Part shown: positions 19,814 through 28,212 of the stretch, in pieces
How positions within the stretch are numbered: the stretch's first letter is position 1
How the letters are laid out: every line of letters begins with the position of its first letter
Origin: Clostridiales bacterium VE202-21
Lineage (GTDB): Bacteria; Bacillota; Clostridia; Lachnospirales; Lachnospiraceae
Assembly: GCA_000509105.1 (NCBI GenBank)
Contig: BAIF02000065.1
Location: 1-64,000 of the forward strand
Reading direction: 5' to 3'
DNA: 64,000 nt
Translations under genes and position numbers: made by a program
The notes under the pieces: generated by a model
The model's database searches: none
What the model saw: the letters and a program-made list of their open reading frames with translations, nothing else
Told to the model about the DNA's origin: nothing

Positions 19814-20845
19814 ATGAGTATCGAGATTTATAACGAACTGGATCCGGTATTTGAGATACTGGGGCTTCTTACCATTGCACATGGCGGAGACTGGAAGACA
19901 GATGTCATAAAAGCGATGGATGATTATGGGATAGATGGAGAAACATTTTATAATAAACATTTAAAGACAGTGGAAAAATATATAGAAACTTTTCAAAAGT
20001 ATAAAGTAGAGACGCCTTCCGAGGGTTTTTTCTTCCAGAACACATCGCAGGAGTTATTTATGATGGTTCTCACAATGACAGTAGAGAACCGGAAGTACCT
20101 GGAGGGAGAGGAGCAGTTAGATCCTATGAAGCTCAGGAGTTTTATCGCATTTTACATTACTGATACGGTAGAACATGCCCAGCTGCCTGAGATAAAAGAT
20201 ATGCCCCAGCTGCCCGATGAAAAGTCTATGCTGGAATTTTTGGACAAAGCGGATTTGAAAAGCGAAGAAAAATGGTATGTGCTGGATCTCCTGCGAAGGC
20301 CCGACTACTGGTTTTCACAGCTGTTTGAGACTATACGCCTCAATATGCCCGCATTCGAAAGAGCCCGTGCAAGCGTGGCAAAGCCACTGGAGAAGCAGCT
20401 AAAACGTCTTGCCAAATATGAGAATAACGGATTCCTGAAGCTTGTCAACACATGCGGAGACAATCCCATAGTTTACCCAACCCTTGTATTTCCAATGCTT
20501 CAGATGGTACTGTATTCTTACTGTTACGAGGGCATATTGAATGAAGAATTAGAGAAAAACGAGTCGGCATCGATCAGCATAAAAGAGGAAGTTATCCGCC
20601 AGTCGAAAGCCCTCGCTGACAAAAGTAAGCTGGACATCTTATGTTCCCTGAAAGAATCCAGCAAATACAATTTGGAACTGGCCGAAGCACTGGATCTTTC
20701 TCCGTCCACCACCTCACACCATATGAGCATTCTAATGGGCAGCGGCCTCGTCACCGTTCAGAAAAAAGACGGGAAAGTATACTACTGCCTGCAGGAAGAA
20801 AACATAGAAAAATACATCCAGTCCCTAAAAAAACTGTTACTTTAG
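19814..20845 (+). CDS. ArsR-type HTH transcriptional regulator with long N-terminal domain
   Basis: Protein of 343 aa. The last 90 residues form an ArsR-like winged helix: ALADKSKLDILCSLKES, then recognition helix LSPSTTSHHMSILMGSGLV and wing KKDGKVYYCL. The first 250 residues are mostly helical with no motif I recognise and no metal-binding Cys cluster, unlike the small metal-sensing ArsR proteins. Probably a ligand-responsive repressor. It stands alone, followed by the repeat block, and its target is unknown. Confidence 0.8.
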   Translation: MSIEIYNELDPVFEILGLLTIAHGGDWKTDVIKAMDDYGIDGETFYNKHLKTVEKYIETFQKYKVETPSEGFFFQNTSQELFMMVLTMTVENRKYLEGEEQLDPMKLRSFIAFYITDTVEHAQLPEIKDMPQLPDEKSMLEFLDKADLKSEEKWYVLDLLRRPDYWFSQLFETIRLNMPAFERARASVAKPLEKQLKRLAKYENNGFLKLVNTCGDNPIVYPTLVFPMLQMVLYSYCYEGILNEELEKNESASISIKEEVIRQSKALADKSKLDILCSLKESSKYNLELAEALDLSPSTTSHHMSILMGSGLVTVQKKDGKVYYCLQEENIEKYIQSLKKLLL

Positions 20846-20848
20846 GGG

Positions 20849-21038
20849 GGGGGACGCCTGCATGAATCAGGAGTGAGGGCTTCTCAGTGGACACATCCGG
20901 TGATTTCAGGGGCAGCCATTTGCGAAGAAACCGTAACATCAAAGGGGGACGCCTGCGTGGATCGGGAGTGAGGGCTTCTCAGGGGACACATCCGGTGATT
21001 TCAGGGGCAGCCATTTGCGAAGAAACCGTAACATCAAA
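20849..21038. repeat. Two 95-bp tandem direct repeats
   Basis: Copies at 20849-20943 and 20944-21038 are contiguous and differ at only four positions by my alignment. Each starts GGGGGACGCCTGC and ends CCGTAACATCAAA. The second copy is also the left arm of the inverted repeat that follows. No coding frame is evident. Confidence 0.92.
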
Positions 21039-21244
21039 TCGGAAGCCCCGCATGGAACCGACGACATTCACCGTGAAATTCTGATGAATTTCACGGCTTA
21101 GGTCGTCTCGGAATTTGCTTTGGAGAGCAAATTCCGCCCATGCGGGGCTTCCGATTTGATGCAACGGTTTCTAACGCGCATTCTAAGCCCCTGAAATCAC
21201 CGGATGTGTCCCCTGAGAAGCCCTCACTCCCGATCCACACAGGC
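20951..21244. repeat. Large imperfect inverted repeat with nested hairpins
   Basis: Left arm 20951-21055 pairs with right arm 21138-21244. The inner 24 bp (21032-21055 against 21138-21161) match exactly, and most of the outer part matches with a short divergent stretch. Between the arms are two further perfect hairpins: CCGTGAAATTC/GAATTTCACGG (21071-21096) and GAATTTGCT/AGCAAATTC (21110-21133). As RNA this would fold into a branched structure of nearly 300 nt. It could be a MITE-like element or a structured RNA. Confidence 0.85.
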
Positions 21245-21560
21245 TGGTGCATCCCGTCGGGAGACGAAGCCGGAACGGGGAGGGGCAAGGCGTGGCTTTC
21301 TTGGCCCCAGAAGCCAGCATAATATAAGCCATAAAAACTAACTGGGTACATTGCGATGCACCAGTTCAGCTCAATCCGCTGCCCCCGTCCGGCATTCCCA
21401 CCCTGGCAGCGTACAGTTCTGCCTTGATGCACCTAGCCGCGGGGGATTCGGAGATGGGGGGCGGCCCTTCAAGTCGAATCCCCGCCGCCCCCAAAATTTC
21501 CGTCTGGTAATATGTGGTGGGGGGTGCTATACTTTACCATGTATTATTTTGTTGAAAAGG
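21245..21560. other. GC-rich noncoding stretch upstream of the EamA gene
   Basis: No convincing gene. An open frame continuous with the EamA gene exists, but its product (SSAQSAAPVRHSHPGS and onward) is low-complexity and unlike EamA proteins. Short inverted repeats are present: CTGGTGCATC (21243-21252) with GATGCACCAG (21355-21364), and GGGGGCGGC with GCCGCCCCC near 21457-21491. It continues the repeat block on its left. Confidence 0.6.
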
Positions 21561-21566
21561 ATGAGA

Positions 21567-22499
21567 ATGATGAGGAATCCGAAGTTTAAGAATAATGTGA
21601 TGCTTGTGCTGACCGCTCTGATCTGGGGGAGCGCTTTTGTGGCTCAGAGTGTGGGGATGGATTATATCGGGCCGTTTACGTTTAATTCTCTGCGGTGTTT
21701 TTTGGGCGGGATTGTGCTGCTTCCTGTTATTGGGGTTATGGGCAGGAGGAAAAAGACGGAAGGGACAGAGGTACAGGGGGACGAGGCGAATAGGATCGGT
21801 AAGACGCTCTGGATCGGGGGTCTGCTCTGTGGGCTTGCGCTTGCGGCGGCGAGTTCGCTGCAGCAGATCGGGCTTGTGTATACGAGCGCCGGGAAGGCCG
21901 GGTTTATTACGGCCCTGTATATTTTGATTGTACCTGTTCTTGGGCTTTTTCTGGGCCGGCGGGCAGGGGGGAAGACCTGGGCCGGTGTTGGACTGGCTGT
22001 TGTGGGGATGTATTTCTTGTGTATGAAAGAGGGATTCTCCATAGCTTATGGAGATGTTCTGATGATCATCTGCGCTTTTGTTTTTTCGTTACATATTTTG
22101 ATTATTGATTATTTTTCTCCGAAAGTGGATGGCGTGAAGCTCTCCTGCATACAGTTTTTTATCTGCGGGATTCTCTGCGCGGTGCCGATGTTTGTCCGCG
22201 AAAAGCCAGCCATGGGGAGTATTCTGGATGCGTATCTGCCGCTTCTCTATGCGGGGGTTCTCTCCTGCGGTGTCGCCTATACGCTGCAGATCATTGCACA
22301 AAAAAATACGGACCCCACGGTGGCTTCGCTTATACTAAGCCTGGAATCCGTATTTGCCGCGCTTACCGGCTGGCTGATTATACATGAAACACTTTCTGGG
22401 AAAGAATTGTTTGGGTGTGCCTTGGTGTTTGCCGCAATTATTCTGGCACAGCTTCCGGAGAAAAACCCTGTGTGGAAAGAGAATCATGATAACGGGTAA
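21567..22499 (+). CDS. EamA/DMT-family permease
   Basis: Membrane transporter of 310 aa with ten predicted helices in two EamA repeats, starting VMLVLTALIWGSAFVAQSVG. This opening and PFTFNSLRCFLGGIVLLP are typical of drug/metabolite exporters. I use the ATG at 21567 (AAAAGG six bases upstream) instead of the much longer open frame, because residues encoded before it do not resemble the family; 21570 is equally possible. The substrate is unknown. Its 3' end overlaps the convergent HD-GYP regulator gene by 62 bp. Confidence 0.88.
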   Translation: MMRNPKFKNNVMLVLTALIWGSAFVAQSVGMDYIGPFTFNSLRCFLGGIVLLPVIGVMGRRKKTEGTEVQGDEANRIGKTLWIGGLLCGLALAAASSLQQIGLVYTSAGKAGFITALYILIVPVLGLFLGRRAGGKTWAGVGLAVVGMYFLCMKEGFSIAYGDVLMIICAFVFSLHILIIDYFSPKVDGVKLSCIQFFICGILCAVPMFVREKPAMGSILDAYLPLLYAGVLSCGVAYTLQIIAQKNTDPTVASLILSLESVFAALTGWLIIHETLSGKELFGCALVFAAIILAQLPEKNPVWKENHDNG

Positions 22500-24510
22500 A
22501 ACAATTTTTCCCTCTGCGTTTTGATGTCTCCAGAGCCTGACTGGTATGCCGGAAGAGTTCTTCGTATGTAGTCCCATCCTGCGGATACATGGCGGCTCCC
22601 ATGCTGACCGTGTATTCGGAGTCTTTATACTTCTGCGTCAGAGCCTTCGTAAGAGAGGCACAGTATGGCTGGATAAATTCTTCTGAAAAGAGTTCGCTGA
22701 AATACATTAGGAACCTGTCTCCGCCGATCCGTGAGCAGATATCCATTTTACGGATATTGTTTTCGGAAAGGCGGGCGATATGCTTTAAGATCTGATCCCC
22801 GAATAAATGTCCGTTTTTTTCGTTCAGTCTTTTGAAATTATCCAGGTCAAACATGATCATAAGGCCGGTTGTCTGCGGATTATTGGTTATGTTCTGCACA
22901 ATAATTTTTTGCGCTGTTGTCTGTGTGTACAGATTTGTCAGAGCGTCCCGGTGGGGGAGCTCCTGTATCTGCCGTTCTTTTCCATTCCGGGACAGCGATA
23001 TCCTTCCGACACAGCTGTACAGCTCTTCATTTCCTTCATTATCGGCCCAAAGCGTGCGGCCAATGAATTCATACCATTCCTGCGTCCCGCTAATAGTAGT
23101 CAGAAGCATTCTCTTCTGAAATACAGGAGAGAACGGTGTGGTAGCCGCTATACGTTCCATCAATTCCTGAAAATCATTTTTCGCAACGACTCCATATAAC
23201 CGGCTCTTTTTGACAAAATCTGTTATGATAGATGGAAAATTAAACTCTTCCTGACACTTTTCAGAGAACAAGACCGTGTCCGTACTGAAATCATATTCGA
23301 ATAAAACATCTTCTGATAAGGATGCGATAAACTGATATTTGGTCCGTTCCTGTTCCAGAAGAAACAGCGTGCGGTCGGAGAGCTTGACACCTTTTTTTTG
23401 AAACAGTTCCTTTGAGAGCTGGTTGATATTGAATACGTGTGCGGGATCCCGGCTGCGCAGGCTGACCGCATGCTCCAGATAGGTATCGACCGCTTTGAGA
23501 CAATCAATCAGCCTGTTGTTAAACATGCCGCATTCTCCGTTCAGGATCATCTGCATGGCCTGTTTATGAGTATAAGGAGGTTTGTATACCCGCTCGCTAA
23601 CCAGCGCATCATAGACATCCGCGAGGGAAACAATCTGTGCGGCGATCGGAATCTCATCCCCTTTCAAGTGGTCAGGGTATCCATTACCGTCCCAGCGTTC
23701 GTGGTGCCAGCGGCAGATCTGCCTTGCATACTTTACCAGTTCCTCATTGCTGCCAAAACGCAGTTCATTCAGCATCTGCTCTCCGCGTGCGGAGTGGGTT
23801 TTCATGACTTCGAACTCTTCAGCAGTGAGTTTGCCGGGTCTATTCAAGATCTCTTCCGGAATCTCGATTTTACCGATATCATGCAGAGCGGCCGCATTCG
23901 AGATCAGTGCAATATGGGATTCATCCATCGCATACTCCGGATAACGTTTCCGCAGCGCTTCCAGTAGAATCTCAGTTATAATGCGTATGCGGATGACGTG
24001 GAGCCCGGATTCCCCATTACGGAATTCGACGATTGTACTGAGAATATTGATCATAAGAGCGTTGTTGCTCTCCTTCTCAATTACCTGCTCCTTTACGAGA
24101 CCTTCCAGCTCCTTTTGTTTCGAGTAAAGGATGATGGTATTTTTTACACGTTGAAGGACGATATTCGAGTCAAAGGGGCGGCTGATATAATCCACAACAC
24201 CGTATTCGTAACCCTTTTCAATATATTCCCTGGAATTTTCCGATGAAATGATGACTACAGGGATAGTCTCGTGCCAGTGGTTCTTCTGCATAATTGTCAG
24301 GACATCAAATCCTGACATTTTTGGCATTAAAATATCGAGCAGAATCAGGGAAATGGAAGCGTCATTCTTTTTCAGAATCTCAATAGCCTCTGTCCCATCG
24401 GCTGCCTCAATGATATTGTAATCCTCCTGCAGTATATCGGACAGGACGGCCCGGTTCAGTTCCGCATCATCTACGATTAAAATGGTTTTCTTTTGTTCTG
24501 TGCTTGTCAT
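22438..24510 (-). CDS. Response regulator with HD-GYP phosphodiesterase and degenerate GGDEF domain
   Basis: Cytoplasmic signalling protein, 690 aa. The receiver (about 8-125) has phosphoacceptor Asp59 in LILLDILMP. The HD-GYP domain (about 145-350) has HD at 210-211 in LHDIGK, HHE at 269-271 and GYP at 277-279 in DGNGYP, all consistent with active c-di-GMP hydrolysis. A PAS-like region follows (about 390-510). The C-terminal GGDEF-like domain (about 515-675) keeps FDLDNFKRLN but has GGDRF (596-600) in place of GGDEF, so cyclase activity is doubtful. Encoded 20 bp after the Hpt gene, suggesting a phosphorelay. Confidence 0.92.
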   Translation of the reverse strand: MTSTEQKKTILIVDDAELNRAVLSDILQEDYNIIEAADGTEAIEILKKNDASISLILLDILMPKMSGFDVLTIMQKNHWHETIPVVIISSENSREYIEKGYEYGVVDYISRPFDSNIVLQRVKNTIILYSKQKELEGLVKEQVIEKESNNALMINILSTIVEFRNGESGLHVIRIRIITEILLEALRKRYPEYAMDESHIALISNAAALHDIGKIEIPEEILNRPGKLTAEEFEVMKTHSARGEQMLNELRFGSNEELVKYARQICRWHHERWDGNGYPDHLKGDEIPIAAQIVSLADVYDALVSERVYKPPYTHKQAMQMILNGECGMFNNRLIDCLKAVDTYLEHAVSLRSRDPAHVFNINQLSKELFQKKGVKLSDRTLFLLEQERTKYQFIASLSEDVLFEYDFSTDTVLFSEKCQEEFNFPSIITDFVKKSRLYGVVAKNDFQELMERIAATTPFSPVFQKRMLLTTISGTQEWYEFIGRTLWADNEGNEELYSCVGRISLSRNGKERQIQELPHRDALTNLYTQTTAQKIIVQNITNNPQTTGLMIMFDLDNFKRLNEKNGHLFGDQILKHIARLSENNIRKMDICSRIGGDRFLMYFSELFSEEFIQPYCASLTKALTQKYKDSEYTVSMGAAMYPQDGTTYEELFRHTSQALETSKRRGKNCFTRYHDSLSTQGFSPEAVPE

Positions 24511-24530
24511 TCACTTGCTCCTTAGGCTAA

Positions 24531-24890
24531 TCAGAACCTGGCCAGCAGATCCCGGACAGTTTCATATTCCTTCACAATATCCACATATTTCTCTTTTACC
24601 ACAGAGCTGTCCGCCTCCCCGGGGGACAACGTTCTTAAGTACTCTGTTAAAGAAGAGGCTGCGGCCGTAAGAGGGGGCAGTTCCAGGTTAAGTGCCATTC
24701 CTTTGATTGTATGAGCCGCTCTGAATATCTCTTCATGATCGTTGGATTCCACTGCATGCTCCAGAGTTTCAAAAACCGGATCTTTCAGAAGAAGATGCAG
24801 ATACTTATCGATCAGAGATTCTTTGCGCAGTCTCTGTAAAACGACTTGATAATCGGCGCCAATATTTTCATAAAATGTTTGTAATTCCAT
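24531..24890 (-). CDS. Hpt-domain phosphotransfer protein
   Basis: Small helical protein of 119 aa. The Hpt motif AAHTIKGMALNL contains the phosphorylatable His60. There is no other domain. It sits immediately upstream of the receiver/HD-GYP gene on the same strand and is therefore the likely phosphodonor for Asp59 of that protein. The cognate hybrid kinase is not in the window. Confidence 0.9.
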   Translation of the reverse strand: MELQTFYENIGADYQVVLQRLRKESLIDKYLHLLLKDPVFETLEHAVESNDHEEIFRAAHTIKGMALNLELPPLTAAASSLTEYLRTLSPGEADSSVVKEKYVDIVKEYETVRDLLARF

Positions 24891-24900
24891 TTGATCGGCC

Positions 24901-25716
24901 TCATTTTTCTTTCATAAATTTTTCTATTACATGGAGGATCCCGTCATCATCGTTGGAGCGGGTAATAAAGTCGGCGGTATCCTTTACGATACTCTGGGCA
25001 TTTTCCATAGCTACGCCAAGACCGGCATATTCAATCATGGATACATCGTTATAACCGTCTCCGCAGCAGATCATCTGGTCTGCAGTCATTCCGATGCTGT
25101 TCAGCAGCTTCTGCAGGGAATAGGCCTTATCGATCTTCTTGGGCATAATCTCCAGAAAGAAGGGCTCGGAACGGTATATGTTCAGGAAAGTGTGAAAACG
25201 TTTTTTCAGCGCTTCCATCATCTTTTCCATGATGTCAGGATCCCCGGCAGCCAACAGCTTATTAACCGGGAAATTCAGGTGTCCGACAAAATCAGGGATC
25301 TCTGCCACGGGCATTTTGTTAAGAAAGGATTCCTGCTCTGTGTACTTGTTGACTGCGATTCCGGACAATATATGGCTGTTGTTATACGACAGAAGATCCA
25401 CACCTGGAAACGAAGCCGCAATATCATAGACAACTGGTATAATTTCCGGAGGGAGGGTTTTGTTATAAATATCGGTACCGTCGGAGCATCGGGTGATGCG
25501 GGCTCCATTATAGGAAAGTATATAACTGCCGAAATGATCCAGATGCAGTTTTTCTGCCAGAGGAAGGACTCCGAATATGGGACGTCCACTGGCAAGAACC
25601 ACTTTTTTCCCCTCTCTTTGGATCTCGATCAGAGCGTTTCTTGTGGGTTCCGTAATTTCTTTTCTGGAATTAGTCAATGTGCCGTCCAGATCCAGCACGA
25701 GCATTTGATAATCCAT
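24901..25716 (-). CDS. HAD-superfamily phosphatase, Cof type
   Basis: Predicted Mg-dependent sugar-phosphate phosphatase, 271 aa. HAD motif I is LVLDLDGTLTNS with nucleophile Asp and catalytic Asp two residues on, motif II is VLASGRP, and motif IV is CCGDGYNDVSMIEYAGLGVAM. The large C2B cap makes it a Cof/YidA-like member. It ends 10 bp before the Hpt gene and begins 2 bp after the murF stop, so it is probably cotranscribed with murF; no link in function is implied. Confidence 0.9.
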   Translation of the reverse strand: MDYQMLVLDLDGTLTNSRKEITEPTRNALIEIQREGKKVVLASGRPIFGVLPLAEKLHLDHFGSYILSYNGARITRCSDGTDIYNKTLPPEIIPVVYDIAASFPGVDLLSYNNSHILSGIAVNKYTEQESFLNKMPVAEIPDFVGHLNFPVNKLLAAGDPDIMEKMMEALKKRFHTFLNIYRSEPFFLEIMPKKIDKAYSLQKLLNSIGMTADQMICCGDGYNDVSMIEYAGLGVAMENAQSIVKDTADFITRSNDDDGILHVIEKFMKEK

Positions 25717-25718
25717 AT

Positions 25719-27089
25719 TTACCTCTTCTTTAATACTTCGACAATCTCCGGAAACTCCATCGCATGGGAGGCTTTTACCAGAATTGTATCATTTGTGTTA
25801 ATCAGGGGATCTATGTTTTCCAGAAATTCGGTCTTCGTTTCATAATAGTGCACGTGCATTTCCGGATTCACTTCCATTGCTCCCCGGGCGATGTCCTCTG
25901 CAAGGGAGCCAATGCAGATCAGTTCGTCTATGCCGGCATCTGCGGCGAATGCTCCCGTCTCACGGTGCATCTCATGTTCTTTTGGACCAAGCTCAAACAT
26001 ATCGCCAAGGATCGCGACGGTGCGTCCGCCAGCCTTACTGAGGACATCCAGGGAAGCCTTCATGGAGGCCGGGTTGGCATTGTAACAGTCATCGATGATA
26101 GTAAGAGTCTCTGTCTCAATCAGATGGTTCCGTCCGGCCAAAGGCGCCAGGGATTCGATTCCCTGCCGGATCTCCTTATCATTCATGCCCATAACCCGTC
26201 CGACGGCAATGGCGGCCAGTGCATTATATACCATATGCGCCCCGGGGATGGAGATATGTGCGCGGAATTCGGAATCAGGCGTGTGGAAGCGTGCAGCCGT
26301 ACCCTTTAATCCCAGGTTCTCTATTTCGTCTGCATAGTATGCCAGATCCGGGTTCAGGCCAAAGAAAACAGGCTCAATATGGTTGGCAGGCTTAACGGAT
26401 GCCAGCATATCATCATCCCCATTGAGTATGATATCCCCTTCCGGATTCATATATAAAAACATTTCCGTTTTGGCTTTTAAAATGCCTTCGCGGGACTTCA
26501 GCTGCTCCAGATGGGCACAGCCGATATTGGTCAGGACGCAGACATCCGGGCGCGCGACTTTTGCAAGACGTTCCATCTCGCCAAAATCACTGATGCCCAT
26601 TTCCAGAATGGCAGCCTCATGATCTTCCCGAATGTTAAAGATTGTGAGGGGCAGTCCGATCTCATTGTTGAAATTGCCCTCGGTTTTCAGGACGCTGTAT
26701 TTTTGTGCCAACACGGAGGCAATCATCTCTTTTGTACTTGTCTTGCCCACACTGCCTGAGATACCCACCACCTTCAGGCGGAGGGAACGGCGGTAGTGCT
26801 CCGCGATATCCTTCAGGGCCTGGGCGCAGGAATTTACCATGATATAGGGGTAGGAAGCGCTCTCGATTCTCTTTTCTGAAACGGCGCACAGCGCTCCGTC
26901 CTGAATGGACTGGGGGATGAACATATGGCCGTCCACCCGGGCGCCGCGAAGTGCAATGAACAGACAGTCTTTTTGGATCCTGCGGCTGTCAATGGTAACG
27001 GATGTGACTTGTTTGTAATAGCTTTCCTCGTCTCCGTAATAGATTCCGCCGCATGCAACGGCAATTTCCTTCAATGTCATATTTTTCAT
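25719..27089 (-). CDS. murF: UDP-N-acetylmuramoyl-tripeptide--D-alanyl-D-alanine ligase
   Basis: Cytoplasmic peptidoglycan precursor enzyme, 456 aa. It joins D-Ala-D-Ala to UDP-MurNAc-tripeptide using ATP. Seen: N-terminal MurF substrate domain (SVTIDSRRIQKDCLFIALRG), P-loop GISGSVGKTSTKEMIA, central LEMGISDFGEMERLA and the MurF block DDCYNANPASMKASLDVL. Length is normal. It lies directly downstream of ddl (15 bp), which makes its dipeptide substrate, a classical pairing. Confidence 0.96.
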   Translation of the reverse strand: MKNMTLKEIAVACGGIYYGDEESYYKQVTSVTIDSRRIQKDCLFIALRGARVDGHMFIPQSIQDGALCAVSEKRIESASYPYIMVNSCAQALKDIAEHYRRSLRLKVVGISGSVGKTSTKEMIASVLAQKYSVLKTEGNFNNEIGLPLTIFNIREDHEAAILEMGISDFGEMERLAKVARPDVCVLTNIGCAHLEQLKSREGILKAKTEMFLYMNPEGDIILNGDDDMLASVKPANHIEPVFFGLNPDLAYYADEIENLGLKGTAARFHTPDSEFRAHISIPGAHMVYNALAAIAVGRVMGMNDKEIRQGIESLAPLAGRNHLIETETLTIIDDCYNANPASMKASLDVLSKAGGRTVAILGDMFELGPKEHEMHRETGAFAADAGIDELICIGSLAEDIARGAMEVNPEMHVHYYETKTEFLENIDPLINTNDTILVKASHAMEFPEIVEVLKKR

Positions 27090-27104
27090 CGTTCGTACCG
27101 TCCT

Positions 27105-28160
27105 TTACTGGTATCTGGCTTCCAGGGATTTTTGGATAATCAGTTCACACAAATCACCGTACTCAATGCCTGCTGCTGCCGCCTCCTTTGGCAGTAGACT
27201 GGCGGCTGTCATGCCGGGCAGCGTGTTTACCTCAAGGCAGTAGAGATTTCCCCTGCTGTCCAGGAGAAAATCTGCGCGGCTGTATACATTGAGCTTCAGG
27301 GCTCGGTATGCCTTTACGGTGAGCTCCATCATCCGGTTTGCAGTATCTTCGTCAATATCGGCGGGGCAGACTTCCTCTGTGGCGCCATCCTGGTACTTGT
27401 TGGCATAATCGAAGAACCCTGTTCTGGGTATGATCTCAATTGGAGGGAGGGCCTTTCCGTCTATGATGCCGCAGGCAAACTCTCTTCCTTTAATATATTC
27501 TTCAATTACCACTTCGTCCTCGTAGCGGAAAGAACTGCTGAGCGCTTCTTCGTACTCGCTCTCTGTGGTAACGATGTATACCCCAATGCTGGAACCTCCG
27601 GAACACGGCTTTACAACAACCGGAAGTGTGAGGCCGAGGGCCTGCAGTGATTTTTCCGCTGCCTTTTTATGAACGCAGGCTCCGGCCGGCGTGTCAATGC
27701 CCGACTGCAGAAAGATCTGTTTGGTAAATCCTTTGTCCATTGCAACAGCGCAGCCAAGAGAATCCGGACCGGTGTATCTGATTCCAAGCAGGTCAAAGGT
27801 AGCCTGCAGTTTTCCGTTCTCCCCCTCTCCGCCGTGCAGCCCAAGGAACGTGATGTCTGCCATGCGGCATAGTTCGATGACGTTGGGGCCGAGGAAACAG
27901 TCCGGCTGATCCGGGCGGGAGGCTTTGACCGCTTCGATGTCCGGTTCGGTGGTATCGATGTTTTTGACGATCCCGAGACCGTGGTCAGGAAGGGTAAATA
28001 CCTCTTCCAGGCGATCTGGATCGTAGGGGAAACCAAGGAAAACATCCAGCAGAAAAGCATCGTGTCCTTTTTCAAGCAGGGTTCTGCAGATGCCTGCACT
28101 GGAGGACAGGGATACGTCGCGTTCTGTGCTGAGTCCTCCGGCTAATACTATAATCTTCAT
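27105..28160 (-). CDS. ddl: D-alanine--D-alanine ligase
   Basis: ATP-grasp ligase, 351 aa, producing D-Ala-D-Ala for murF. N-terminal VLAGGLSTERDVSLSS, the HGGEGENGKLQ loop, ATP-grasp segments PVVVKPCSGGSSIGV and EEYIKGREFACG, and the C-terminal metal-binding block LEVNTLPGMT. All catalytic blocks are present. Probably cotranscribed with murF. Confidence 0.95.
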   Translation of the reverse strand: MKIIVLAGGLSTERDVSLSSSAGICRTLLEKGHDAFLLDVFLGFPYDPDRLEEVFTLPDHGLGIVKNIDTTEPDIEAVKASRPDQPDCFLGPNVIELCRMADITFLGLHGGEGENGKLQATFDLLGIRYTGPDSLGCAVAMDKGFTKQIFLQSGIDTPAGACVHKKAAEKSLQALGLTLPVVVKPCSGGSSIGVYIVTTESEYEEALSSSFRYEDEVVIEEYIKGREFACGIIDGKALPPIEIIPRTGFFDYANKYQDGATEEVCPADIDEDTANRMMELTVKAYRALKLNVYSRADFLLDSRGNLYCLEVNTLPGMTAASLLPKEAAAAGIEYGDLCELIIQKSLEARYQ

Positions 28161-28212
28161 TTCTTAAATCTCCTATCTTCATTGAGTTTATACCAGCGAG
28201 CGGAGCGTTTCG

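Noticed and set aside
20849-21038. CRISPR-like array
   Set aside because: Only two directly abutting 95-bp copies with no spacers and no cas genes.
21450-21495. tRNA or tmRNA 3' end (TTCAAGTCGAATCCCC followed by GCCGCCCCCA)
   Set aside because: The bases around TTCAAG do not form a T-arm stem and no matching acceptor 5' strand lies about 72 bp upstream; GGGGGCGGC/GCCGCCCCC simply forms a hairpin.
21351-21566. N-terminal extension of the EamA transporter to 21351
   Set aside because: The extra 72 residues are low-complexity and encoded by repeat-rich noncoding sequence; a ribosome site precedes the internal ATG.
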